Positions 1 through 12,440 are shown, counted from the first letter of the stretch. The stretch: DNA of 64,000 nucleotides from Melieria omissa (GCA_963971225.1 OZ020269.1:22857084-22921083), one strand, 5' to 3'. Numbers and translations are program-made. The notes: generated from the sequence alone by a model not told the origin.

Positions 1-1770
1 ATTATTTATATTATTTATTAAAAGAAATAATTAATAATGTAATAATATGTATTAATACATTTTTTAATAATTTCTTTATTTTTTGCAAATAAAAATTAAA
101 ATTAGGAAATAAAAAAAATCCAATTTGATTCCAATAACAGTTACACTCTCATTCAATTTTGTATTTAAATTTTTTTGTGTATTTTTGTTTATTTATTTAT
201 TATTTTTGGATTATTTATTTATTATTTATTTGATTTTTAAAATTTGTTTTTTAATTATAACAATAAAAAAATAAAACTACTTTTTTGTCAAATTAATGCG
301 TACAGCTTAAAAGTCCCGAAATATTTCCTTTTCTTTGTTTACTGCAAATAGTTTCATGACTTTAGCCATAACCATGAAATATTTGTACTTCATATCTATA
401 ACTTTGCATCCGTACTCGATTTGCTGCCATTCAGCAACCACACCTGCCAGCTGCGAATCTCATATGGGAAGCAATCCCATGACAAATATGAAACAATAAC
501 AACAAAAGCCTTTCGTCTGAAGAGAAAAATTCAGAGCCAGGCGTGCGAGCACGTTTTGTCTGCCCATATTAACTGAAGTTTGTGTTATTGTTGTTGTTAT
601 TGTTTCACGCCATTGTTATTAGCTATTAGTGGTTGCTATTGTTGTTGTTATTTATGCCACAACAATTCGACCGACCGACCTTGTACCTTGACATTGTCGG
701 TGAGGTGTGTTACTTGAAAAAAAAGAAGCCAAGATTTATTGAAAAATAATAAGGGAAAAAGAACATAGCATAACTAATAGATACAATTAGTATCCCACAG
801 ATACACACTACCGTTTTCATAATTGCACACACACACACGCATCTACATACTCGTACATCCCAACAACTACAACATGAAACGCGCAACCACAAGTCGAAAA
901 AAATCACCAAAAATTAATAGAAACCAAAACAAAAAAATAGACAAAGCGAAGACAAAGCAAAGGAAACATTCAATTATCGCCAAGAATTGCACCGATGATG
1001 AGTTGATAATTCAATGCTGTGCCGTGCCTCTAGAGCCAAGCGAGCGCGCCTGCCCGCCGGTACGTGTTCGTCGCCGTCGGCCGCCGCTTCGTTACTCATG
1101 TCTGCGGCGGTACATCACGGCCGACTGCCTAAATTCGAAGCCATCAATCCGGCGCTGTGTGTGCGCTGCGTCTGTGTTTTCGGGGAGTGTGTGTGCGTGT
1201 GCTGGTCCATGTTTGCTGCCATTATTCACCAGCTCGCGGCTCTCGATGCGCGCTTCAGAATTGACTTGTTAATGTCAGCCGGCGCGCATGCGTGGTCGCT
1301 GCATGATTAAGTTCTGGCTGTGCTCGGTCGCTTTGGCACATTTGCTGTTCGCCGTTTGATGACTGCTTGCCAAACTCAACCAAGTCGTCTTAGTGGTTGC
1401 TTATGGCGGCGATGTGTAATGCTTTAAATTTATACTCAATGTTAAATTGAAATTCATTTTCATTTCCACTTTTTTGCCGGCCGCTGTTAGCTATTTGCGG
1501 GAATGTTTCCTTTTTTGTGTGTATTTCGTTTGAAGATTTGCATGATTTATGCGGATCTGTCCAGTGCTGCTCAATGTCGTCGTAAATTTTTGGCAAGTGG
1601 ATGCTGAGCTGCGATGTGATCTTGTGTGGATTTGTAGTTTAGTATTTTTATGTGCAGATTCTATTTTTAAACCAAGGTGAATCATTACATTTTGCAAAGT
1701 TTGAGAAACAGTTTCTTTATGCAAAATTAGATAGAAATGGTAGGTGGGTAGAAGGAAATAGCTGGATCCT
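1..1770. other. Non-coding, AT-rich then CA-rich unique sequence
   Basis: The first 300 bases are nearly pure A/T with runs of TTTATT. From about 420 onward the sequence becomes mixed, with (TTG)n/(CAA)n stretches, a short (CA)n run at about 826-838 and a GC-rich patch at 1030-1300. Short open frames occur on both strands in the GC-rich patch, but they overlap one another and have no recognisable motif, so I treat them as chance. Confidence 0.6.
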
Positions 1771-1774
1771 GAAT

Positions 1775-2190
1775 CCATATTCCTTCAGAGTTGACCTCTG
1801 ACTGTTTCTAACTACTTTATTACCACAGCTTTTGAATAGAAAAAAAAACTGGATTCTGAATCCTGAACTCCTTCAGAGTTGAGCACTGACTGTTTCTACT
1901 TCGTCACCACAGCTTTTGGGTAGAAGGAAAAAACTTGATCGGAACTTGAACTTGAACTTGAGTATTCGGATACTGATTCCTTCAGAGCTGACCACTGACT
2001 GCTTCTTCTTCATCACCACAGCTTTTGGATGGAAAGAAAAAGCTGAATTCTGAATCCAAACTCCTTCAGAGCTGACCACTGGTTGTTTCTACTTCCCCAC
2101 CACAACTTTTAGGTTGAAGCAAAAAGCTGAATCCTGATTCCTTCAGAGTTGACCACTGACTGTTTCTTATATATCAAAACAGCTCTTGAA
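1775..2190. repeat. Degenerate tandem repeat, about 80-105 bp period
   Basis: The block CCTTCAGAG[T/C]TGA.C.CTGACTG.TTCT recurs at about 1781, 1870, 1979, 2062 and 2139. Each copy is followed by CACAGCTTTTGG..G and a run of A, then CTGAATCCTGA. Unit length varies from 77 to 108 bp and the copies are clearly diverged, so this is an old array. I see no coding capacity. Confidence 0.75.
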
Positions 2191-2904
2191 CACATCACTA
2201 ATTGAAAATTGCCATATAACGAGTATAGATCAATCAGTGTTCTGTAAAATCTCCAATTAGCAGCGTGGTAGAAGAAAGACATAGCAAAAATATGTACCTT
2301 CTTTTTTCGATACGCCTTGTGCTACAATCGATTTTCCATTATATTCTTACGCCATGATTCAATGTTTTGTTTGCTCTACAATCTTAACTATCATTCTACG
2401 GTATTAACTAATTAACACCAACAATATCTACATTAGACATAATTTAGTGTGGCATGGAGATTCTTAATAATGGGTTCTCGATGCGCCGGAATCTCTTATT
2501 TTATTCGGTTTGATGAAAATGTGCATGAGTCAAACAATTTTGGTGGTTAGTTGGGCGTCAAGGTTCACAAAAGTTCTTGGAAATTCAACAAACTGCTCCA
2601 CAGCTGCTCAAAAATTGCTCTTAGAGGGTTAAAATCTATGACTGACCCCACTAAATTTTTCTCATAAATATTTTCTTCGAACATACTTAACCCCTAACTT
2701 CAACTTTTAACGAGGCTCCCATACAAAATGTTGTTTTTTATAAACTGGGCTCCCATTGTTCCTCAGGTTGCCCCCAGATGAATCAAATGTTAGACTGACT
2801 CCTATTAATTTCTTCTTCTAAATATTTTTTCCTTACAAACCTAATCGCTATCTACAACTTTTAATGGGGAAGTCACACGAAACCCGTAATTTTTAATGTA
2901 GTAG

Positions 2905-3050
2905 TTAACCCTGTAGCGCCTAACGCCTCATATGATCACACTAAACATGCACTGAAAATATATATTTTTTTAATCATGTTTCCTATTAAATATTCAAGAC
3001 ATGTTTACGCAAAATTCGAAACAAAAAGATCTCCGGCACACTCGGGTTAA
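2905..3050. mobile_element. Possible short TTAA-flanked MITE
   Basis: A TTAA followed by CCCTGTAGCGCC (2905-2920) faces a GGCACACTCGGG followed by TTAA (3037-3050). The two ends are only loosely complementary. The left end (TTAACCCTGTAGCKCCT) recurs at 32989, which supports a repeat family. piggyBac-type elements duplicate TTAA and often begin with CCC. The right boundary is uncertain. Confidence 0.35.
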
Positions 3051-3249
3051 GTGAGGAAACATATCTCGGAAACTATTGAACCGATTAGAATTATTTATTC
3101 AACAATGGAAAACATTTTTGAGTACGAAAAATACAAAATTAATTATAGCGCGAAATTTCACCACCAGAGGGCGCCTTCCATGCAAACGAAGTTGTGAGGT
3201 TGTCAACTTTTGGGTTTGTATGAAGCAAAAATCTTTCAAATTTCAAATA

Positions 3250-4020
3250 TAATTGAAATCTATGACTGAAGAAGAAGAAATTATTTTATTTTGTTGTTGT
3301 TATTTTTAACTTTTGGGTCTGTATGGAGTACAAATCATTAAAAATTCAAATATATATATTGAAATCTATGACTGAAAAGAAGAAGAAATTATTTCATTTT
3401 GTTGTTGTTTTTTTTAACTTTTGGATTTGTATTAAGCAAACATCATTAAAAATTCAAATATATATATTGAAATCTATGATTGAAAAGAAGAAGAAGAAAT
3501 GATTTCATTTTGTTGTTGTTTTTTAAACTTTTGGATTTGTATGAAGCAAACATCATTAAAAATTCAAATGTATTTGTAATATTTATTGAGTTTGAGGAAG
3601 AAATTACTTCATTTTTTGAAAAAATTTTGTCTGTGTCACAAGAAATCATTATAGAGACTTTTTTGTTTGTATGGAGTAAAAATCATTCAAATTTCAAATA
3701 TATATGTATATTCAAATCTATGACTGAAAAGAAGAATAAGAAGAAATTATTTAATTTTGTTGTTGTTTTTTAACTTTTGGGTTGGTATGAAGCAAACATC
3801 ATTAAAAATTCAAATATATATAGTGAAATCTATGACTGAAAAGAAGAAGAATAAATTATTTCATTTTGTTGTAGTTTTTTAACTTTTGGGTTTGTATGAA
3901 GCAAACATCATTAAAAATTCAAATGTATTTGTAATATTTATTGAGTTTCAGGAAGGAATTACTTCATTTTTTTTTTAAATTTTTTCTGTGTTATAAGAAA
4001 TCATTATAGAGACTTTCAAA
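3250..4020. repeat. Tandem array of about 106-120 bp units with a higher-order pattern
   Basis: The block GAAATCTATGACTGAAAAGAAGAAG...TTTTGTTGTTGTTTTTTAACTTTTGG.TTTGTATG.AGCAAACATCATTAAAAATTCAAA begins at 3255, 3361, 3469, 3713 and 3825. A divergent unit (GTATTTGTAATATTTATTGAGTTT...GAAATCATTATAGAGACTTT) appears twice, at about 3567-3660 and 3923-4015. The array therefore has a mixed A-A-A-B-A-A-B type order rather than simple repetition. Confidence 0.8.
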
Positions 4021-4289
4021 ATTTCATCAAAAAATCATCCACCAAATAATATCTAATTCACAAACAGGACAAAGATTGCAGAAAGTGTAGAGTTGCCTTG
4101 TTTCATTGTTTGATATCTCAATAGCCTTTCTTCAGAACTCATTACCAAAGACACCACATGGTCCGGGAGCTCGAGCTAGAGTGGCGTGGTGGTCAACCCC
4201 AAGTTCTCAAGAAATCATGCATAATCTCAAAACTAAAACGCTGCATAAACTGTACCTAGAATGAGTGCTTTCAGTTAATAAAAAAAATG

Positions 4290-4960
4290 TATCCAAAGAA
4301 AGTTTTTCCATTTCTCACATCCCCAATAGGCCTTCAACAGGGAGAAGGCAAAGAACTATGACTTTAATGATGGGCCATGTCCCCAGCTGTCTTTGGAAAA
4401 ATTAATGAAATGTAGTTTTTTCTATTTCCTCCATTCCAAGCAGGTTTCTAGACCTCACTACCTTTTACAGCAAAAAGCCAAAGATCTATGATTGGTTACT
4501 TCCCTGACTGGCTCTTAGAAGATGAACGCAACTCAAACATGGAAACGTTTTCATTACTTTCATTCCTGGCAGATCTCTGGACCCACTACCTTTTACAGCA
4601 AAGAGCCAAAAACCTATGATGGGCCTCTGGTTGTCTTTGAGATAATAAATGCAACTTAAACAATGAAACGTTTTCCTTTCTTCCATTCCAACCAGTTCTT
4701 TAGACCCCGCTGCCTTTTACAGCAAGAAGCCAAATTTATATGATTGGTTAGGCCCCTTGCTGGCTCTGAGAAAATAAGTGTGCAATTTATACAATTAAAC
4801 ATTTTAATTTTCTCCAATCTAAGCTGGTTTTTAGGACCAATTACCTTCTGTAATATGAATTAAAAAACGTTTTCTGTCTTTCAGAAAATACATACAATTT
4901 ATTCAAAGGAAGTTTTTCATTTCCTATTTCTACCTTCTACAACAGAAAGCCCGGGAACTC
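4290..4960. repeat. Tandem array, about 124-130 bp period
   Basis: The block CCTTTTACAGCA.AAAGCCAAAGATCTATGAT recurs with GCCAAA-type anchors at about 4347, 4477, 4605 and 4729. Each is followed by a GGGCC..TGGCT.TC.GAGAA.ATAA.TGCAA segment and a TTTTC..TTTC.CCATTCC segment. The last one or two units, up to about 4950, are more degraded. No coding or TIR structure is visible. Confidence 0.75.
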
Positions 4961-7290
4961 TGATTCCCAGCGTAAATTCTTGTATGTTGAACAATTTTTC
5001 TCTATCACAAACAAAACAGTGGGACTTCTAACAACTTGTGGCGTATTACATCATTCTGGTTTTTAAAAATTAACTACCCATCTGCATTTTTCCATCAATA
5101 CGTGCAGTCAATTCCCATTTGTTGCCATATTGAAGCAACTCAATGCAAAGACAAACCTGCGCCATTACAGCCAATCAAATGTGTCAAAGTCATAAAAGTT
5201 GCGCTCGTACGCAAATGAAATGGCCAACAATAATAATAATAATAACAACAACAACAACAACTGGTCACAGCTGTCGATTCTGTGTGCTATAATTTTTTTT
5301 GTACTTACACTAAGTGCGGCATAAAAGTGTGTTGCAACGCGCTGCGTCGACATGCATAAAGCTGCCATCAATCGCACTTTCCGCAATTGTTGTTCGACAA
5401 TGACAGCAACAATAACAACAACCACAATGACACTAAGTAACACATACAACTCTATAACAACTATTTTGCCGCTTATTGTGATTATTTTCGCATTTGCTGC
5501 TCGGCGCAGCCGCACGCAGTCGCCATTACGACAGACCGCGTACTCATTATTACGGTTATAGAATTTAATTTGCGCCGTTTTTATTCTTTGTGCAAGTCGT
5601 GCTGTGTCCATGCGACGCGGCCGGCGCGCACTCTGGGTTAATGTCACAAAATTGTTTAGTGGTTTTTTTCATCTGCGCGGCTCGTGTTGGGTTTTTTTTA
5701 CTTCACACACTCACAACACACACACGCACTCTCGTAGTCGTGTCTGTGTGAGTGTTGCTTGCTTTTTTATTGCCATTTATATGATTATGGCAAATTATGG
5801 CTAACGGCACATTGTCGCCGCGGTGGACATGCTAAATTGAATTGAATTGAATTTGGCAGTGGATGCGCCCATCTGCGTTCACATCCACACACACACACAT
5901 ACACAAATTTCCGTAATTTCTTCGTAATTGTAGGCGTTTGTACACGTTTGCGCAATTTCAAGAAATAAGAAGAGAGAGAGAGAAAGAGAGTGAGAGATGT
6001 GGAGGATCAATGTGCGCAATTGTTGACTTTGGTGACACCGATCACTGCGGCGGCTTGAAATTGAGGCTAAGGCAAAAGGTAAATGGTTAATAGCGAAATA
6101 ATGATGGCAATGAAACGTAATCGACGCGCCTTCATCTATTACTGCCAAATGCGTAGGCCGTGTTATTTTTGTTTATGTTTGGATAATTCTTTGAATAGTC
6201 TCATTGAGAAAAGTGGGTGAGAAAACTGGGTTTGTGTGCTAATAAATAATGAACTCAAGCGAAGCACTTAACTCCACTACAAAGCAATTTATATGTTAAT
6301 GGGTGACGTTTTTTGCTGGTCTAGTAATGGATTTCATTTCATTTGGTTTCCTTTTTAATATAATTCAACAATTTGTGGTTGAAGTGAAAACGATAATTTG
6401 CTTAATTGCGAAAGTGAAAATGACATGAATTTGAATCGAATGAAGAAATTTGGTTGGAAATATCTGGGAAGCGAACACCTTGACTTCTTGACAGGATCTA
6501 AGTATATGAATTAATTTTTTAATTTTAGATTTTGTTTTTAATTATTTCAGACTGAAGACCTGAAGACCTGCAACATTTACTTGGGCTTAGTGCTGCGCTT
6601 TGCAAGGCTGTTCCAAGAAAATTTTTGGATTGGGGCATTTATTTGTCTTAATTAGTTTTTGTTGTATTTTTATTTATTTATTTTAATATTTTTCTATTAC
6701 ATTCAAATTAAAAATTTCATTATCTAACAAAATTCAAAACATTGAAAATTCCAATAGTTTCTGAAGTTCGTTGAGTCCTTTTTGTATGTAAATTTTTTGG
6801 TTTTTATGAAGGAGATACAATTTTGATATAAAGGTTAAAGCAAATGCTAACAAGAACAATTTAATGAGATTTTTCCCAATTTTGAATCTCTGATCATCTC
6901 ATCATCATCTGATCATCATTCATGATGGATATGGATTTTTAGTTCACATAACTCTAAAAAATTGAATAATATCAACAGGATTGCTTGGCCGGTCAGCTGA
7001 AATGCCATCCCATCATTATCCCAGCTATTTGGACCGGCTGACGTTTTAGTAGAAAAGAGCAAGTAATTCATTCTCAAAACATCTGGCGATCCCTTGTCCA
7101 TGCAATAGGTTCCGATAGTATCATGACGCCTAAAAGAATGCAATAATGTACAACAAAAGACAACCATGGAGGAATATTTTTTTGCGATACATTGCATACT
7201 TTTAGGACTTAAAGCTTAGATTTTAGCCAAACGTCTATCTTGTAGCCGGCCCATGTTTGACTTTAAGGCTTACTTTTGAAAATTGTCTTC
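4961..7290. other. Non-coding unique sequence
   Basis: This stretch has (AAT)n/(AAC)n at 5230-5262, (CA)n at 5886-5900, a purine-rich (GA)n run near 5970 and AT-rich filler. One minus-strand open frame of 160 codons (5165-5647) contains a hydrophobic run made largely by a (CAA/ATT) repeat read backwards. It is listed separately as doubtful. I recognise nothing else. Confidence 0.5.
5165..5647 (-). CDS. Doubtful 160-codon open frame with a hydrophobic segment
   Basis: Read on the minus strand, this frame is basic and polar at first (residues 1-55), then has a Val/Ile-rich hydrophobic stretch (about residues 58-86), then a Leu run near the end. The Val/Ile and Leu runs come from trinucleotide repeats (AAC/AAT/GTT), which easily keep a frame open by chance. 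A sequence matching a strong splice donor, GTAAGT, lies in frame at about 5284-5289, which is the only reason to keep it as an exon candidate. I do not recognise any family, and the most likely answer is that it is not a gene. Confidence 0.15.
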   Translation of the reverse strand: MTLTQSARRPRRMDTARLAQRIKTAQIKFYNRNNEYAVCRNGDCVRLRRAANAKIITISGKIVVIELYVLLSVIVVVVIVAVIVEQQLRKVRLMAALCMSTQRVATHFYAALSVSTKKIIAHRIDSCDQLLLLLLLLLLLLAISFAYERNFYDFDTFDWL

Positions 7291-7927
7291 TTAACCCTTT
7301 TGATCCCAAAGTTGCCTAAGAGCAACTTCACCTATTAGTCATCTTAAAGCAAAGATACGCTTGATTTATGGGTTTAATTTAAGTAGGCACCAACAAACTA
7401 ATATTTTTAGAAGTGAATTCATAGCAAATTACCAAATTTTTACTTTTATCCCCAAAAAAATTTCCAATAATTTACAGCGATATCACTACTATAACTCGTA
7501 AACGGATCTCCATCTGGCATCACTAAAGACCCAACAAGGGTCTATGCGTGGCTACTCGTGGCCAACCAGTTATACCTACCTACAGCGATATCTGGAAAAG
7601 TTTGTGTTCTAATTGAAGTCTACGAATTGGGCGAATTTGATCAAAACACGTTTCTTTAACAATGGTTAAATAAAATCCAAAAGTGGTAATTTTGTATTTT
7701 TCCATAAATATTAAATCATTTTTGTGTAACTAAAAAATATTGACAAAAAATTTATTTAACCCGTTTTAAGCTAAAATTGTTCAAAAGTAAACTAGCTCTA
7801 GAACTCTAATAAAAAGGCGTGGCGACTTCAAATGTCGTGTACACATTTCTTAGGCAAATATTTCATGATTTAAATACCAAAAAGTAATATCGAGACACAG
7901 TATAAAATTCGGGGTCGAAAGGGTTAA
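7291..7927. mobile_element. TTAA-flanked MITE, 629 bp (piggyBac-like)
   Basis: TTAA occurs at 7291-7294 and 7924-7927. The inward ends are inverted repeats: the left end reads CCCTTTTGATCCCAAAG and the right end, reverse-complemented, reads CCCTTTCGACCCCGAAT, matching at 13 of the first 16 positions. The interior is AT-rich and has no open frame. A TTAA target duplication with CCC-starting ends is typical of piggyBac-related non-autonomous elements. The assignment to the superfamily is inferred, while the ends themselves are seen directly. Confidence 0.7.
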
Positions 7928-8281
7928 AAGTGGATGCCCATAGCTTCGGCGGTTTGAGAACGCCAATGAGTCAGGATCAGTTGGGTCGAAAAGCTAGATA
8001 TGTTTATTAGCAGGTCCCAACGGCTTTGCACTTAGGTCTGAAGTCAGTGGGCTCAATAAAGCACGTTTCTGTTAACCCTTTGTTGAATTCGTCTGATTTG
8101 AATGAAAGATATTTTTCTAATTATTTCTTATTTGAAGTGATTTCATTATATTTGAAGTCAATAGGCTAATTAAACCATGTTTTCTCATTGTTAATTAAAA
8201 AAATTAAAAACACGTGTTGAATTATTTTTCATTTCAATTACTTTCACCAAGTTTGAAAATAAGTGTCGAATTATTTCTCGT

Positions 8282-8526
8282 TTAACCCTTTCGGGATGGA
8301 GTTTAATTTTGGAATCCAAAATACTCTCAGTAGAAATATTCTCATACTATGAACGTTGGGGTTAGAAAACTATATTGGTTGCTCACAAATTCTGAAATAA
8401 TCCTTTTATGCGGGAACACCGAAATCGAAACAATATTTTGCGTGGGTCGTAAGTTTTGAATAATTGTTTCGAGGGGTATTAAAAACATGCTGGGACATAT
8501 TATCCCAGTAGTCCCGAAAGGGTTAA
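8282..8526. mobile_element. TTAA MITE, copy 1 of a tandem pair
   Basis: TTAA at 8282-8285 and 8523-8526 bounds a 237-bp unit. Its ends read CCCTTTCGGGATGG on the left and, reverse-complemented, CCCTTTCGGGACTA on the right. The interior includes ATACTCTCAGTAGAAATATTCTCAT, which is shared with copy 2. No coding capacity is present. It is likely piggyBac-like from the TTAA and the CCC ends. Confidence 0.75.
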
Positions 8527-8762
8527 CCTTTGCGGGAGTTTAACTTTGAACTTCAAAATATTCTCAGTAGAAATATTCTCATGCTATGAAAGTTGGGGTT
8601 AGAAAATTTTATTGGATGCTCAAAAATTCTAAAATCATCCTTTTATGCGGGAAAATCGAAATCAAAATATATTTTGCGTGGGTCATAAGATTTGAATAAT
8701 TGTTTTGAGAGACTTTTAATACTTGCTGGGACGTATTATCGCAGTAGTCTTCAAAGGGTTAA
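8523..8762. mobile_element. TTAA MITE, copy 2 of a tandem pair
   Basis: This copy follows copy 1 directly and shares its TTAA at 8523-8526. The right TTAA is at 8759-8762. The interior matches copy 1 through most of its length (for example AATATTCTCAGTAGAAATATTCTCATGCTATGAAAGTTGGGGTTAGAAAA) with scattered substitutions. Its ends are more decayed than those of copy 1. Confidence 0.7.
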
Positions 8763-9250
8763 AATGCTTTCTCCATTTTTGAATTCAAAAAATCAAGTTT
8801 CTTCATACAAACTTTTAACGCATCATGAACCCTGTTAGGTTTTGATTTTCGAAAAATATAAAACACAAGTCGAATTATTTCGTATTTGAAGTAGTTTTAC
8901 TATGTTTGAAGTCAAACAAAACTATTAAATCATGTTTCCTCATACAAACTGTTAACCAATCGGTGACTCTGTCAGGATTTGATTAAAAAGAAAAATAGAA
9001 AACATGTCTGATTATTTTTTATTTCAAGTGTTTTAACCAATTTCGAAGTCAATAAGTCATCGGCCTATCAAGTTTCTTTCCATAGTCTTACTGTATATGA
9101 ACCTTAACCCATTTTTGCCCCTGTTAAATATTGATTTTCAAGAAACTGAATGATACGTGTCGAAATATTTAAAGCATTTTTACAAACTTTGAAATCAATG
9201 CACCGTTTAAATCATGTTTTTTCATACAACACCTTAACCCATGTTTACCC

Positions 9251-10440
9251 CTTTAGACCCCGAAAATCTCAGCCTAGCGGAGATTCATTTTTCAGTCAAT
9301 TAGTCAATCAGTCAGTCAGGAAAAAACAATTATGCTATATGTCTGTAGATATTCATCTAACGATTTTGTAGGGTTTAGAATTCATCTTTTCATTGGTCCT
9401 ATGACTAATAGTATAAGCTGTCAATTGTAAACTCAGGACCATTGAAGTGCAGTAAATTTGAGATAAAACAATTACCATTGCATCAAACCTACTACATACT
9501 TCGTTAATGCCAAATCGACAGACCAAATTTTGAACACATAAAACCTCGATTAAATTTCAATTTCAAAAAATTGCATATATAAATTACGAGTCTCTCCGCA
9601 TTTGGGCAACGCTACAACTAAATCAATATTATGGCAATTGCAGGCAACGATTCATTGAATGTTTTGGCCAACAACTTAAGGCCAACCGCTGACAAAAACA
9701 ACACACACGTTTAGTGCTGAACAAAGTGCGGGCCAAACATTTATATTTATTTCCTGCAGTTAATGAACATTTAGCCGGATTGCCAAATTGTGCTTAAGAA
9801 AAATTTGTGACTCCAACTTGAACCTGAGTCATGCAACCCGCTGCACGGGTTGGTTATGTTGCATGCGGTGAGTGGCGACGGGGGGGAGTGAAGGAACACT
9901 GCGCGGCCACCTTCAACAATGTCAGTGCAATCAAAACGCTTATTGTTGTTGTTGTTGTTGTGGATGTTGCTTTGTTGCTGTCATGGCGTACGACAAAATC
10001 CAAAACGGCAACAACAATAACAACAAAGAGAGCACACAGCAACTGTGCCCACTTGGTGGCACACTGCCATGGTGGCACGTTGGCTGGTTTGGTGGCGCCG
10101 CGCCTTTTTGAATGGCCAGTCAGTCAGTCAGTCGGCTGCGCACTGATTCACCAATGTCGCACACCTGGGCACATTTTGGCCGCTGCGGCGCAAGTTGGCG
10201 ATTACTCAACGCCAACATAGCATTTCGATTTCATTTTCGATTTAGGATTTTGGATTTTCGATTTCGTTGTCGTTGCGTTTGTTTTGCTGTTGGTGTTGGT
10301 TTTTGTTTGTTTGCATTGTTGTTGCCACCAAACAATTTGTACGCAAACGACAATAGTAACGAAAATCCAGAAAAATATTGATACAAAAAGCACACAACGA
10401 ATATGTCTGCGAATGCATAACAAAGGCGCATAAAAATTGA
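9251..10440. other. Non-coding unique sequence
   Basis: This is mixed-composition sequence with (CAGT)n-like repeats at 9294-9318 and 10117-10132, and (GTT)n/(AAC)n tracts at 9940-9970 and 10005-10025. Several overlapping open frames exist between 9830 and 10420 on both strands. They are created by the trinucleotide tracts and show no conserved motif. Confidence 0.55.
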
Positions 10441-11370
10441 TAGTGTGGCGAGCAGTTTGTTGTTGCTATTTTCTATATTTTACTTTAAAAAATTTTATTC
10501 TTTTTTTATTTATATGTTGTAAATTTGTCTTCTATCATATATTTTTAATTTTAGATTTATTTATTTACAACTTGTAACTGGCAGTTTGTTGTTGCTATTT
10601 TAAATTTTTTCTTTTAAAATTTTTAATAATTTTTAATACATATTTTGTAGAATTGTTTCTCGTAAGTTTTTAATTTTTTTTACAATTTTGTTTTTTATTT
10701 TTAATTTATTTATTTACAAATTTTCTATATTTGCTTTTTTATTTTTATTTGTTTTTTATTTTTATTTATTTTTTATTTTTATTTAATTTCAATTTTTTTT
10801 AATTTTTAATTTTTTTTAAATTTTTTTATTTTGTTTTTCTCCATATATAAAATTTTTAAAATTTGTTTTCAATTTATTTGTTTACAATTTGTAAAAAGAA
10901 GTTTGCTGATGCTATTTTCAATTATTTTTTTTTTTAATTTTTACTAATTTTTAATTCATATTTTGTAAATTTGTTCTGTGTTTTTAAATATTTTAATATT
11001 TGTAAGATTGTTTTTTTTTCAATTTATTTATTTACAATTTGTAAATAGAAGTTTGTTTATGCTATTTTATATTTTTTTTCTTTTAACATTTTTACTCATT
11101 TTTAATTGATATTTTGTATATTTTTTCTCGAAGTTTCTAAATTTGTTACGATTTGTAAGTTTTTTTGAATTTATTTTTTTACAAGTTGTCTATATTTGCT
11201 TTTGTATTTCTTTCTAGTTTATTTATTTACAAATTTATTGAAAGATTTATGGGCTGCAACAGTGACGCTGCAACATTAAAGCCAAAACATTTCGAACGTT
11301 TTTTCAATCAAATTTTACACTTTTTTAATCTTTTTATTATATTTTTCTGTGCTTTTGCATATTGAAAGAA
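10441..11370. repeat. AT-rich degenerate tandem repeat, about 130-158 bp units
   Basis: The phrase GAAGTTTG.TGATGCTATTTT..ATTTTTTTT recurs at about 10455, 10584, 10900 and 11048. It is followed by AATTTTTA.T.ATTTTTAAT.CATATTTTGTA.A.TTG and ATTTATTTACAATTTGTAA. The background is almost pure A/T, so the copy number is approximate. No genes are visible. Confidence 0.55.
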
Positions 11371-12440
11371 AATTATTTTTATCCACTTTACATGCTTCAC
11401 GGCGCCAATGCGCAATATGTAACTACTGCAACAACAATAACTAAAACTTGACTTCGAACACACCCATTTTTTTTATTACGCACGTGTAGCCAGACATGCA
11501 CAAAGAAAACTAAACCAACAAAAAATCAACGACGTGTAGAGCACAGATACGACAAATCGAAAGCGCAACGCAAGCGGGGTGCGGTACTAGTAGGGGGTGT
11601 GCACAATTTATCAAATTGAAGAGCTGACAAGCATTTGCCGGAGCGCAGTTTAATTAAAACTAAACACGCATTCATGTATTCTCCACTACGACGCGGTTGC
11701 GCGGTCGTCTCCCGCTGCTGCTGCCATCGTCACTTTGCATGCGCCAAAGTGCCGAACACCGAACGCGTACATCATGCGATGCGCCAAAATGTTGACTGCG
11801 CCATGTTTTGTGGTTGCCCAACTAATTTGCCCACTTCAACAGCCAACAAGGCGCAGCATGTCGTCCTGTTGGCCACATACGCCCGTGGCCCGACTTGGCG
11901 CTGCTTTTGGCATTGTTAGTCGTTCGTTGTTGTTGTCTTTTGGTGGATGGCTGCATTGTTGGTTTTCGGTTTTGGCTGGTGTTCACATGCGAACATGTGT
12001 TAAAAATAAACACGCGTGTTAATGTCCTTCACCATTGGCATTTAAGTTAGGCCGCGTGCCCGATACCCTAAACAGCCACAAGTGGTGTCACCAATATGTT
12101 GCAAAAGAGACCGAAAAAAATGGCATTTTAACACGGCAGAAGGAGTAAATTTTGGCCTTTTGCCGCGCAAATTTTCTCCTTGATAAATGTCACAAATTGC
12201 GTGTGCGAATATGATTTTGTGTCGCTACAACGCTGAGCCGTTGTTGTATTTGTTTAGTCTGTCAAGGAGTGTGTGAGTTGCCATAAATGAGGCCATAAAA
12301 GTTAGTGTGGCTGCTTAAGAGGTAGGAAATTGTTAAATGAAAGCCAACTTGTGGCATTCAAATTAAATATTTGAATAAAACCTATTTTGGTAAAGAATCA
12401 TAATTTTGTTATAATCAGTGTGATTTGCGCACTAGAACTT
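11371..12440. other. Non-coding unique sequence
   Basis: This moderately GC-rich stretch contains short overlapping open frames around 11635-12022 on both strands. None carries a recognisable domain, and no frame is favoured by codon pattern. I see no repeat or RNA gene. Confidence 0.5.

Larger units (their letters stand above)
8030..9250. repeat. Degenerate tandem array (about 113-146 bp), interrupted by a MITE pair
   Basis: The phrase TTTGAAGTCAATA....CTATTAAATCATGTTT.CTCATACAAACTGTTAACC recurs at about 8037, 8150, 8907, 9041 and 9187. The gap between the second and third copies is explained by two MITE copies at 8286-8758. Units carry internal TTAACCC sequence, which may have served as insertion targets. 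Confidence 0.65.

Noticed and set aside
9831..10431. Several open frames of 66-129 codons
   Set aside because: They overlap on both strands across (GTT)n/(AAC)n tracts and have no motif.
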